DNA of 9,086 nt from UBA4416 sp044340865 (GCA_044340865.1 JBIISW010000102.1:1-9086); one strand, 5' to 3'. Positions 1 to 8,400 are shown, counted from the first letter of the stretch. The notes: generated from the sequence alone by a model not told the origin. Made by a program: numbers and translations.

Positions 1-2
1 CT

Positions 3-1130
3 GACGATTTAGCAACATTTGTGCTAAAAGAACTGATGAATAAAAATCCTCAAGTTGATTGGACAAACGTAGTAGATGTTATAATGGGATGTGCAAATCA
101 AGCAGGAGAAGATAATAGGAATGTGGCAAGAATGGCAAGTTTAATGGCTGGACTTCCAATTACTGTTCCAGGACAAACAATTAACCGTTTATGTGCATCA
201 GGCTTGGCAGCAACAGTTGACGCAGCAAGATATATTCAAACTGGAGATGCCGATTTAATGATTGCTTCAGGTGTAGAAAATATGACCCGTGGCCCATTGG
301 TAATGAGTAAAGCTAGTTCACCTTTTGGCAGAGATCAACAACTTTTTGATACGAGTTTTGGATGGCGATTTATAAATCCAAAATTAAAAGAGTTGTTTGG
401 CGTTGATGCCATGGGAGAAACTGCTGAAAATGTCGCAGAACTTCATCACATCAATCGAAATGACCAAGATACGTTTGCCCTTTGGAGTCAACAAAAAGCA
501 GCAAAAGCAATTGCATCAGGACGTTTTGAAAAAGAAATTGTTCCTATTGAAATTCCACAGAAAAAAGGAGATGCCATCATTTTTAAAACAGATGAATTTG
601 CAAAACCAAATACGACGCTTGAAGGATTAACTAAATTAAAAGCATCATTTAGAAAAGAAGGAACTGTAACCGCAGGAAACGCATCTGGATTAAACGATGG
701 CGCTGCCGCAATGTTATTAGCAAGTGAACAAGGTGTAAAAACTTACAATTTGAAACCATTAGCGCGTTTAGTAAGTAGCGCAGTTGTTGGCGTAGAGCCA
801 CGCATTATGGGATTAGGCCCAGTTGAAGCTGCCAATTTAGCTTTAAAAAAAGCAGGTTTGACCTGGAATGATATAGATATTATTGAATTAAATGAAGCTT
901 TTGCTGCGCAGGCTTTAGGTTGTGCACGTCAGTGGAAACTAGCAGACAACGATGAACGAATTAATCCAAATGGTGGAGCTATTGCCCTAGGCCATCCATT
1001 AGGAATGAGTGGAGCACGAATTATAAACTCGGCTGCCATCGAACTTCATCAACAGAATAAAAAATATGCGTTAGCAACTATGTGTATTGGTGTTGGGCAA
1101 GGTTATGCGGCTATTATTGAAAAGTGCTAA
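3..1130 (+). CDS. pcaF: 3-oxoadipyl-CoA thiolase / acetyl-CoA C-acyltransferase, 5' partial
   Basis: A thiolase, which cleaves a 3-oxoacyl-CoA with free CoA to give acetyl-CoA and a shortened acyl-CoA. The closest type I recognise is the PcaF/PaaJ group (3-oxoadipyl-CoA to succinyl-CoA plus acetyl-CoA, last step of the beta-ketoadipate and phenylacetate routes), because of the run GCANQAGEDNRNVARMA near the visible N-terminus. The three catalytic signatures are present: the nucleophile Cys in NRLCASG (codon 192-194), the His in ALGHPLGMSGARI (codon 993-995), and the second Cys in CIGVGQG (codon 1083-1085). NEAFAAQA is also intact. The reading frame is open to the window edge and reads DDLATF before the GTG at 21, matching the usual thiolase N-terminus, so that GTG is an internal valine. 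The Cys lies about 26 residues earlier than usual, so about 26 residues are missing. The 375 visible residues then give the usual length of about 401. The fold and chemistry are secure; the exact substrate is inferred. Confidence 0.9.
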   Translation, partial: DDLATFVLKELMNKNPQVDWTNVVDVIMGCANQAGEDNRNVARMASLMAGLPITVPGQTINRLCASGLAATVDAARYIQTGDADLMIASGVENMTRGPLVMSKASSPFGRDQQLFDTSFGWRFINPKLKELFGVDAMGETAENVAELHHINRNDQDTFALWSQQKAAKAIASGRFEKEIVPIEIPQKKGDAIIFKTDEFAKPNTTLEGLTKLKASFRKEGTVTAGNASGLNDGAAAMLLASEQGVKTYNLKPLARLVSSAVVGVEPRIMGLGPVEAANLALKKAGLTWNDIDIIELNEAFAAQALGCARQWKLADNDERINPNGGAIALGHPLGMSGARIINSAAIELHQQNKKYALATMCIGVGQGYAAIIEKC

Positions 1131-1163
1131 GTTTTTTTTATATTTAAGAATTAATTATTTGTT

Positions 1164-1673
1164 TTGATTAAACTAAAAAACATACTCTTTTTACTTTTTC
1201 TTACTCTGTTTTATACGAGTTGTAAAATGAAATATTCGTTAAACGGAGCTACAATTCCTATGGAAGCTAAAACTATTTCTGTGCAGTTTTTTAGTAATAA
1301 TACAACGTTGGGTAGTCCATCTATTAGTCAAAAATTTACTGAAAAGTTACGTGATATGGTTTCTACTCAAACTAACTTAGCGTTAATGAAACAAAACGGA
1401 GATTTAGAATTTGAAGGTTCAATAACAGATTATAATATTGCACCAGTAGCTATTCAAAGCACTGATCAGGCTGCTTTAAATCGTTTAAGCATGACTGTTA
1501 ACGTGAAGTTTAAAAACAAATTTGATGCAACTAAAAATTTCGAACAAGCATTTACTCGCTTTGCTGACTATAAAACATCGTCTAGTTTATCAGCAGAAGA
1601 AGATAATTTACTTTTAGAAATCAATAGACAATTAACTGAAGATATTTTCAATAAAGCGTTTAATAATTGGTAA
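1164..1673 (+). CDS. lptE: LptE family LPS-assembly lipoprotein (Bacteroidota type)
   Basis: An outer-membrane lipoprotein that plugs and supports LptD, the channel that inserts lipopolysaccharide into the outer leaflet. The 169-residue product begins with a basic, strongly hydrophobic signal sequence (residues 1-19) and a lipobox-like YTSC with Cys20 as the lipidated residue. The mature part matches the Bacteroidota LptE pattern as I know it: GATIPMEAKTISVQFF near the start, NGDLEFEGSITDY at 78-90, ALNRLSMTVNVKF at 104-116, and an EDIFNKAFNNW ending. The start is TTG. An in-frame stop lies at 1152-1154, no ATG occurs before the lipobox, and the first ATG falls just after Cys20 and would remove the signal peptide. 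It lies 33 bases after the thiolase, and its stop overlaps the next start codon. I saw no promoter match in the gap, so co-transcription with the thiolase is possible. Confidence 0.88.
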   Translation: MIKLKNILFLLFLTLFYTSCKMKYSLNGATIPMEAKTISVQFFSNNTTLGSPSISQKFTEKLRDMVSTQTNLALMKQNGDLEFEGSITDYNIAPVAIQSTDQAALNRLSMTVNVKFKNKFDATKNFEQAFTRFADYKTSSSLSAEEDNLLLEINRQLTEDIFNKAFNNW

Positions 1674-2674
1674 TGCTAATAGAAGAATTTATACATACCG
1701 TTAAAAACCCTCAAGTATTAAATGAAACCCAAATTAATGCTTTAGAATCTATCGTATTACAATATCCGTTTTTTGAAACCGCACATTTACTCTATGTGAA
1801 AGGATTACAAAAACAAAATTCCTTATCTTTTTCTAAACAACTTCGTAAAACTGCCATTATTGCTAATAGTAGAATTATATTACACGAACTATTACACAAA
1901 AAAGAAACGGTTATTGAACATCTTGTTGAATCAAAGGAAGCGACTGATCGGGTTATTGAAGAAACAAAACCAATTCATTCAACTATAACAAGTTCGGACC
2001 AAGACATTAAAGTAATTTATACAACTACACCTATTGTTAATTACTCTCAAAAAGTTGAGGAAACATTGCCTGACGTTGAAATCAATCTTTCTGAATCATC
2101 AATTCCAAAGCCAATAGAAATTGCATCGAAAACAGAAACCCAAGTATTTGATATTGATAAATTAAATAAAACAATTGAACAAGAAATCAGCAGGGGAATT
2201 ATTCAATCTTATATAGAATCAGATTTCATCAAAACTCCTGAGTTAAATAAAATTGAAAATAATGAACCTGTTTCTTTTACCGATTGGCTGCAAAAAATAC
2301 AAAAAGAAAGTCATACGATTCAAAAAACTGAAATAACGAAAACTGAAATTGATCCAAAAAAGACCTCAATAACCCCAGAAAACACAGAAAAACCATCTTT
2401 TTTTAACAAAAACAAGCAATTAATTGATAAAATCATTGAATCGGACCCTGGCAAATTAAAACTAGGAAACAATAAATTTTTCACTCCGAATATTGATGCG
2501 AAACAAAGTTTGTTAGAAAACGAACATTTAGTGACAGAAACTTTAGCTAAAATTTATGCCTTACAAGGCAACATAAATAAAGCAATTAGAGCCTATGAAA
2601 TATTAAGTTTGAAATTTCCACAAAAAAGTGTTTACTTTACATCCCTAATTCAAAATTTAAAAAATAATAAATAA
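1673..2674 (+). CDS. Tetratricopeptide-like protein of the lptE-secG locus, function unknown
   Basis: A 333-residue protein without a signal peptide or membrane segment, so probably cytoplasmic. I chose the ATG at 1673, which overlaps the lptE stop as TAATG and suggests translational coupling; an in-frame TTG at 1667 would add only two residues. The N-terminal block (about 1-75) is helical, with YPFFETAHLLYVKGL at 31-45. The middle (about 80-245) is polar, rich in K, E, T and S, and probably disordered, except for a short island SFTDWLQ at 201-207. The C-terminal block has KQLIDKIIESDP at 248-259 and a TPR-like helical hairpin at about 285-330 (TETLAKIYALQGNINKAIRAYEILSLKFPQKS). A protein with this conserved-end, variable-middle design is, to my knowledge, common between lptE and secG in Bacteroidota. 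Its role is not known to me; a scaffold or adaptor function would be a guess. Confidence 0.8.
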   Translation: MLIEEFIHTVKNPQVLNETQINALESIVLQYPFFETAHLLYVKGLQKQNSLSFSKQLRKTAIIANSRIILHELLHKKETVIEHLVESKEATDRVIEETKPIHSTITSSDQDIKVIYTTTPIVNYSQKVEETLPDVEINLSESSIPKPIEIASKTETQVFDIDKLNKTIEQEISRGIIQSYIESDFIKTPELNKIENNEPVSFTDWLQKIQKESHTIQKTEITKTEIDPKKTSITPENTEKPSFFNKNKQLIDKIIESDPGKLKLGNNKFFTPNIDAKQSLLENEHLVTETLAKIYALQGNINKAIRAYEILSLKFPQKSVYFTSLIQNLKNNK

Positions 2675-2686
2675 ACAATTCATTTT

Positions 2687-3019
2687 ATGCAAGCACTTTT
2701 AACCATCGCAATTATTATCGTATGTGTACTTTTAATATTAGTAGTATTAGTTCAAAATTCTAAAGGAGGTGGAATTTCAAGTAATTTTTCTGCAGCAAAT
2801 CAAATCATGGGCGCACGTCGTGGTACCGATTTTATTGAAAAAGCAACTTGGACTTTAGCTATTTTATTATTAGTGTTTAGTTTATTGTCTTCTCCAAAAC
2901 AATCAAGTACTATTGAAACCAATGATGATGCACCGAGTACTCAAGAAATGGCTGCAAGCGCAGTGCCTGCTCCTGCTCCATCTCAAGCTCCAGCACCTAA
3001 TCAAATGCCAACAAAATAA
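2687..3019 (+). CDS. secG: SecG, preprotein translocase subunit
   Basis: A small inner-membrane subunit of the SecYEG channel that stimulates SecA-driven protein export. The 110-residue product shows the family layout: a first hydrophobic segment at about 3-23, the conserved loop LVQNSKGGG at about 20-28 followed by an S/N/A-rich stretch with GARRGTDF, and a second membrane segment at about 53-69. The tail after residue 75 is not part of the core family. It is rich in Pro and Ala (APAPSQAPAPNQ near the end), a low-complexity extension often seen in Bacteroidota SecG. The gene starts 12 bases after the TPR-like gene and is followed by a strong terminator, so it is the last gene of this cluster. 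No obvious Shine-Dalgarno sequence is present, which is normal for this phylum. Confidence 0.92.
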   Translation: MQALLTIAIIIVCVLLILVVLVQNSKGGGISSNFSAANQIMGARRGTDFIEKATWTLAILLLVFSLLSSPKQSSTIETNDDAPSTQEMAASAVPAPAPSQAPAPNQMPTK

Positions 3020-3040
3020 TTTTAATATATATTTAAATTT

Positions 3041-3073
3041 AAAAAGCAGAACACATTGTTCTGCTTTTTTTTT
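3041..3073 (+). terminator. Intrinsic terminator after secG, possibly bidirectional
   Basis: A perfect 13-base inverted repeat (3041-3053 with 3057-3069, core GCAGAACA/TGTTCTGC) around a 3-base loop, running into an unbroken T tract to 3073. It lies 21 bases after the secG stop. Its left arm begins with five A residues, so on the minus strand it also gives a hairpin ending in T residues, 29 bases beyond the stop of the convergent VCBS gene. It probably ends both transcripts. Confidence 0.9.
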
Positions 3074-3102
3074 GAGATGTTTATTAATTGAAACAAACTT
3101 AC

Positions 3103-5328
3103 TTAATCAAATATAATTTTAGATTGGTAAATTTGATTATTTTGATCAGTGTAGATTGATAAAAAATAAATACCATTAGCAAAATCAGATGTTTGAATAC
3201 GAATATTTTTATTGAAACTTTTTATTCTATAAATTTCATTTCCTAAAACATCTGTTATTGTATACGTTAAACATTCTATTGTGTTTGAGTCGAAATTGAT
3301 AGACAACTCGTCTTTTACAGGATTTGGAAATACTTTAATACTGTTTTCAAAAACCATATCGAATAAACCAACACTATTTACATTTGCTGAATTAAAAAAA
3401 GCAACTCCGCCAGCATAATTACCTAAAACTAAATCTCTTCCTCCATCATTATTAACATCTTCGTAAAATGGGGCACAACGAACTCCTTCATTTATTTTAA
3501 ATAAATTGGTATCAACTCTATTAAACGCTCCAGAAATGTTACCATCTATATTTGTGTAATAAAATAAATTGCCAAATTCACTTCCAACAATCATTTTGGT
3601 AACACCAGCATCCTCGTACATAAATGGTGTACTAAAACCAGTTAAACTCCCGTAATGTTTAACATCAACATTCCCAAAAAAATTATTTGACAAACTAAAG
3701 ATCGCGGACGTTGAAGTGCCAACATTTCTATATTGAGCTAATCTTCCATTTGAAGAACCAATCACTAAATCTAGCAATCCATTTTTGTCAACATCATAAA
3801 TTTGAGGAAAAGCAAATGAACCAACATCAATTCCTTCATAAAAAAGAGTTGGTGGAGTTGAAAATGAAGCTGGTAAACCAAGGATTGCTGTGTTTTCAAA
3901 AAAAGCTAACTGTCCGTTACTTTGACCGATAATTAAATCTTTATCACCATCACCATCTAAATCGCCAAATGTTGGAGCAACAGAATACAAGCCATAAATT
4001 GATAAACCTTGATAATCTCTTGTCATTAATGAAAAGGATGGAGTTACTAACGTCCCAATATTACGGTAATAGGCTATTTTTGAGGAATTAGTACCTGCAT
4101 TATAATACCCTAAATTACCAATAAGTAAATCTTTTTTTCCATCAGAATCTGCATCAAATAAGACAGGATAAGAACCTTCACCTAACTCTATCATACCATC
4201 TTGTAAAAAGTTTTTTTTCTGAAAACTAAAATTGACAGTGGGTGTAGTTGATGTATTTTTATAATACCAAACACTCTGAAAATTTTCGGCACCTGCAACT
4301 GTGTTAGGACTAGCTAATAAATCTTTAAATCCATCATTATCAATGTCCAAATAATAAGTGCATGGATATGAATTTAATTTTATTCTATTTACACTCGATC
4401 GAATAGGATAATTTGGGAACATAGCAGTTGTGTCTGAAATATGAGCATTAGATGAACTACCAGTATTTTCTATATAAAAAACCTCGCTACACGAAACATC
4501 CCCTAAAATGGCGTCTTGATCACCATCTCCATCTCTATCGATACACATAATACAAGAACCGGCATGTGCTACTTTTGAGGAATTAATTAGTTCGTTATAC
4601 AATTTTGGATAAGGGCATTGATTAAGATAAACCGCACAGGTGGTTTCTTGAATATCCCCCCAACAATTATCTTGAAAAATATACCTCAAACTATCAGAAT
4701 GACCAAATAATTCCATACTCATATTTTTATGATACTCAATTTTTACACCGAAAACAGAATACGTTAAGATATCTAAGTCACCATCTCCATCTATATCAGC
4801 AATACCAGGCAAGGCAACAGAATTACAATAAATATTAGAAATATTAGGTGATCCAGTCGGATTATAATTACTCACAATTAAACTCTTCGTTAATACAAAA
4901 CTAAATGTAGAAACTGTACTCACATTTTTATATACTTTTATTCCTCCAGTAGTGTAAGTAAATAAGTCTGCCTTCGCATCATTATCATAATCAATAAATA
5001 ATGCCCAATCTTCAACCTTTGGAATTAAAGCTTCGTATTTTGGCGCATGTTTATAGGCAACAATGCCGGCTGAACCAACATTAAGATAAGCCCTCAATTT
5101 CCCAAAACCAGAAGGACTCATTTTATCAAAAGCAACAATGTCTTTTTTTCCATCCAAATTTAAATCAACCGAAGAGAATGAACTGAAGTTAATTCCTCCA
5201 GCCCATGGATTCGCTAGTTTAGCACCAAATTCGTAAACAGGAATAGTATCTCTGTATACAGTTGTTTGAGAAAACGCGCTCAAAGCCAAACCATTAAAAA
5301 ACAAAAAAAAATTTAATCGTATCATCAT
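3103..5328 (-). CDS. Secreted FG-GAP/VCBS repeat protein with T9SS type A C-terminal sorting domain
   Basis: A 741-residue exported protein, predicted to reach the cell surface or medium by Sec and then the type IX secretion system. The start is ATGATG with a short basic N-terminus, a hydrophobic stretch at about 5-18 and likely signal peptidase cleavage after AFS20. The body is a beta-propeller-type repeat protein. Calcium-loop motifs of the form DxDxDGxxD start at residues 55, 113, 178, 264, 328, 392, 456, 512 and 624, and a degenerate copy lies near 572. Each is followed by strand-like text such as LLIG/LIIG and YYKN/YRN. A cysteine-rich insert lies at about 222-280. The end (about 664-741) is a T9SS type A sorting domain: VFPNPVKDELSINF, then YTITDVLGNEIY and FANGIYFLSIYT. 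Such proteins are usually adhesive or ligand-binding, and no catalytic domain is visible. The gene stands alone, convergent with secG and divergent from secDF. Its ligand is unknown. Confidence 0.9.
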   Translation of the reverse strand: MMIRLNFFLFFNGLALSAFSQTTVYRDTIPVYEFGAKLANPWAGGINFSSFSSVDLNLDGKKDIVAFDKMSPSGFGKLRAYLNVGSAGIVAYKHAPKYEALIPKVEDWALFIDYDNDAKADLFTYTTGGIKVYKNVSTVSTFSFVLTKSLIVSNYNPTGSPNISNIYCNSVALPGIADIDGDGDLDILTYSVFGVKIEYHKNMSMELFGHSDSLRYIFQDNCWGDIQETTCAVYLNQCPYPKLYNELINSSKVAHAGSCIMCIDRDGDGDQDAILGDVSCSEVFYIENTGSSSNAHISDTTAMFPNYPIRSSVNRIKLNSYPCTYYLDIDNDGFKDLLASPNTVAGAENFQSVWYYKNTSTTPTVNFSFQKKNFLQDGMIELGEGSYPVLFDADSDGKKDLLIGNLGYYNAGTNSSKIAYYRNIGTLVTPSFSLMTRDYQGLSIYGLYSVAPTFGDLDGDGDKDLIIGQSNGQLAFFENTAILGLPASFSTPPTLFYEGIDVGSFAFPQIYDVDKNGLLDLVIGSSNGRLAQYRNVGTSTSAIFSLSNNFFGNVDVKHYGSLTGFSTPFMYEDAGVTKMIVGSEFGNLFYYTNIDGNISGAFNRVDTNLFKINEGVRCAPFYEDVNNDGGRDLVLGNYAGGVAFFNSANVNSVGLFDMVFENSIKVFPNPVKDELSINFDSNTIECLTYTITDVLGNEIYRIKSFNKNIRIQTSDFANGIYFLSIYTDQNNQIYQSKIIFD
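3106..3339 (-). other. T9SS type A C-terminal sorting domain (encoded region)
   Basis: Residues 664-741 of the VCBS protein. The block opens with the standard IKVFPNPVKDEL signature and closes with FANGIYFLSIYT and a short KIIFD end. In characterised T9SS substrates this domain is recognised after outer-membrane passage and usually cleaved off, with the protein then anchored or released. The T9SS genes themselves are not in the window. Confidence 0.88.
3433..5166 (-). repeat. Array of nine FG-GAP/VCBS calcium-loop repeats within the CDS
   Basis: Protein-level tandem repeats. The nine loops read DLNLDGKKD (55), DYDNDAKAD (113), DIDGDGDLD (178), DRDGDGDQD (264), DIDNDGFKD (328), DADSDGKKD (392), DLDGDGDKD (456), DVDKNGLLD (512) and DVNNDGGRD (624). 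A tenth position near 572 (EDAGVTKM) has lost the acidic pattern. Four consecutive loops, 264 to 456, are each exactly 64 residues apart. The repeats are divergent in DNA sequence, which suggests old duplications rather than recent expansion. Confidence 0.85.
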
Positions 5329-5395
5329 ATTTCAAAACTAAACAAATTAAGCGATAAATAAAAAGCTAACTAATTACTAATCAACATTAAATAAA

Positions 5396-5427
5396 TTTGC
5401 TTTATACAAGGCAAAAAGTTATATTTG
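5396..5427 (+). promoter_or_regulatory. Bacteroidota-type primary promoter for secDF
   Basis: TTTG at 5396-5399, a 20-base spacer, then TATATTTG at 5420-5427. This fits the Bacteroidota vegetative sigma consensus (TTTG at about -33, TAnnTTTG at about -7, 19-21 bases between). Transcription would start near 5432-5435, leaving a leader of about 26-29 bases before the secDF ATG. It is found in the only intergenic stretch upstream of secDF. Confidence 0.72.
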
Positions 5428-5460
5428 TTACCTTAATTTTTTAGATTTAACAACTATTTT

Positions 5461-8400
5461 ATGCAAAACAAAGGTGCTATTAAAATTTTCGCTATACTAC
5501 TAGCGTTAGCTTGTATTTTTTATTTATCGTTTACTTGGGTAACACGTGGCGTTGAAAACGATGCGAAAGAATTCGCTGAAAGCATTTCTACTTCCCCAGC
5601 AATTACATCGGCTGCTAAAGCTTATGCTTCAAATAATGCAACAAAGGAGTTGTTTTATATTGACTCTGTAAAAACAAAAACAGTTGACCGCTACTTAGAT
5701 TCTGTAAAAAAACAACCTGTTTACGATTTATTAGTGGCAAGTTATACTTACGAAGAATGTAAAAAACGTGAAATCAATTTAGGATTAGATTTACGTGGTG
5801 GTATGAATGTTACCTTAGAGATTTCGGTAGCTGATATCTTGAAAAATTTATCAAACAATAACCCGGATGCTGCATTCAATAAATCCATTGCAGATGCATC
5901 GGCTAAACTAGGAAAGGAAAATAATGATGATTTCTTAACTTTGTTTGAAAAAACTTATAAATCTAATTCGCCAAATGGCAGATTAGCGCCATTATTTCAA
6001 ACGATTGAGTTAAAAGGTAAAGTAGATTTTAATTCTTCAAATGACGTCGTGATGGCATTCATAAGAAAAACCGTTGATGAGGCTATTACAAATTCTGAAG
6101 CTACATTCCGTTCTCGTATTGACCGTTTTGGTGTTGCTCAACCTAATATTCAAAAATTAGGAAACAGCGGACGTATTTTAGTTGAATTACCAGGTGTGAA
6201 AGACAAAGAACGTGTTCGTGAATTATTACAAGGAACAGCAAACTTAGAGTTCTGGGAAACATACGAAAACCAAGAAATTGCGCCATTCTTTGAAAAAGCA
6301 AATGAGCGTGTTAAAAATATTTTGTTTCCTAATTTTGAAGTTAAGAAAGATACTTCTTTAGTTAACGACACAACAAAAATGACAGTTGCAACTAAAACTG
6401 TCGCTGTTGATTCTGTAAAAATAAAAGACAGCTTAGCCAAATTAATTGCTCCTACCTCTCCAACATTAGCTACTGCTGCAAAGCAAGATACTGCTTATGA
6501 GAATTTCATGAAGCGTTTCCCTCTTTACTCTTTATATTCGCCTTTAAAAGCTGCTGTGTACCAAGATGAAAAATCTAAAGGATATGCTTACATTCCTGGA
6601 CCAACAGTTGGTTATGCCTTAAAACAAGATACTGCAAAAATTAATAGTTATTTCAGAATGGAAAAAGTAAAAGCTGTTTTCCCTTCTAAAGTTAAGTTTA
6701 TGTGGGGAGCAAAAGCAACCTTACGTGGTGAAGCACCTAATCAAGTTGAAACGTTTGATTTATACGCCATCAAAGTAACAGACAGAAGTGGTAAGGCTGC
6801 TATGTTTGGAGATATTATTACCGATGCTCGTTCAGATTTTAACGCACAAAGTGGTGGGCATCCTTACATTAGTATGACCATGACAGGTGAAGCTGCAACA
6901 AACTGGGCTAAATTAACAAAAGCAAATTCTCCGAAAAGTGCTTCTGAAAAAGGTCATTCAATTGCGGTAGTTATGGATAACATGGTTTATTCTGCACCAA
7001 CTGTTAATGGTGAAATTAAAGGTGGTCAATCTCAAATTACAGGAAATTTTACGGTTGAAGAAGCAAATGCTTTAGCTGCTGTATTAAGTGCAGGTAAATT
7101 ACCAGCACCAGCACGTATCGTTGAAGAAAGTGTCGTTGGTCCATCTTTAGGTCAAGAAGCTATTGATTCTTCATTAATGTCTTTCGTTATTGCGTTATTA
7201 GTGATACTTGTATTTATGTATATGTATTATAATAAAGCAGGTATGGTTGCAAATATTGCCCTAATAGCTAATATGTTCTTCATCATGGGTGGTTTAACAA
7301 GTATGACCGCCGTGCTCACACTCCCTGGTATTGCCGGTATTGTCCTCACCATTGGTTTGGCTGTAGATGCAAATATCTTAATTTTCGAACGTATCCGTGA
7401 AGAATTAGCGTTAGGTAAAAATACTTCAAATGCAATTAAAGAAGGTTTCAAACACGCTATGAGCTCTATTATTGACTCTAATGCTACTTTAGCAATTTTA
7501 GCTATTATATTATATGTGTTTGGTTCAGGCCCAATTCAAGGGTTTGCAACTACATTATTAATTGGTATTGGAGCGTCATTGTTCTCAGCAATTTTAATTA
7601 CTCGTGTAATATTTGAATGGATGTTAGAGCGCAAAATGGAAATTCCATTTGATAATAGTATAACTCGTAACTCATTTAAAGATGTAGCCTTTAACTTTGT
7701 TGGAAGAAGAAAAGTTTATTATATGATTTCTGCAGCTATCATTGTTTTAGGAGCTGTGTTTTATGTTAAAAATGACGGATTTAAATTAGGTGTAGACTTC
7801 AAAGGTGGTAGAACTTATCAAGTTCGTTTTGAAAAAGAAATGGAAACTGAAAGCGTTAAAAAAGCGTTATCTACTGTATTCAAAGACGCCTCTTTAGAAG
7901 TTAAAACGGTTGGAAGTGCTAACCAATTAAAAATAACAACGTCTTATCGTGTTACAGATAATACTGCAACTGTAGATTCAGAAGTAGAAACAGCTTTAAA
8001 TGAAGGTTTAAATACATTAAAAGTAAATCATGAAATTGTAAGCCAACAAAAAGTTGGGCCAACCATTGCAACTGATATTTTATACGGAGCTTATGGTGCT
8101 ATTTTGTTTTCATGCTTACTAATGTTTATCTACATTTTAGTGCGATTCAAAAAATGGCAATATGGTTTAGGTGCGGTTGTTGCCTTATTCCATGATGTAT
8201 TAGTTGTTTTATCTTTCTATACCATTTTAGATGGCGTTGTTCCTTTCTCTTTAGAAATAGGACAAGATTTTATCGCAGCAATCTTAACAGTTATGGGATA
8301 TACGATGACAGAGACAGTTGTTGTATTTGACCGTATTCGTGAACGTTTAGCTGAAAGCGGAAAATCAGATGTACAAGGTGAAGAACGTAATACATTAATA

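Noticed and set aside
21..23. GTG as the start codon of the thiolase
   Set aside because: The frame stays open to the window edge, the upstream residues (DDLATF) fit the thiolase N-terminus, and the Cys position shows about 26 residues are missing before the window.
397..630. Forward 77-residue reading frame inside the thiolase
   Set aside because: It lies wholly inside a clear thiolase in another frame and has no recognisable features.
1131..1163. T-rich run after the thiolase as a terminator
   Set aside because: There is an eight-T run but no stable inverted repeat before it, only a weak AAAA/TTTT pairing, so termination here is not supported.
1154..1166. ATTATTTG before lptE as a -7 promoter element
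   Set aside because: It misses the TA of TAnnTTTG and touches the start codon, with no suitable -33 element.
2913..3116. Forward 67-residue reading frame over the end of secG and its terminator
   Set aside because: It overlaps the secG tail in another frame and reads through the terminator hairpin; its leucine- and glutamine-rich text is a by-product of the Pro/Ala codons.
3711..3932. Forward 73-residue reading frame opposite the VCBS gene
   Set aside because: Antisense to a well-supported gene, with biased composition and no family resemblance.
6150..6440. Minus-strand 96-residue reading frame inside secDF
   Set aside because: Antisense shadow of the conserved SecD P1 domain; no promoter or family match seen.
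7227..7451. Minus-strand 74-residue reading frame inside secDF
   Set aside because: Antisense to the conserved GLAVDAN membrane region, whose hydrophobic codons give a hydrophobic shadow.
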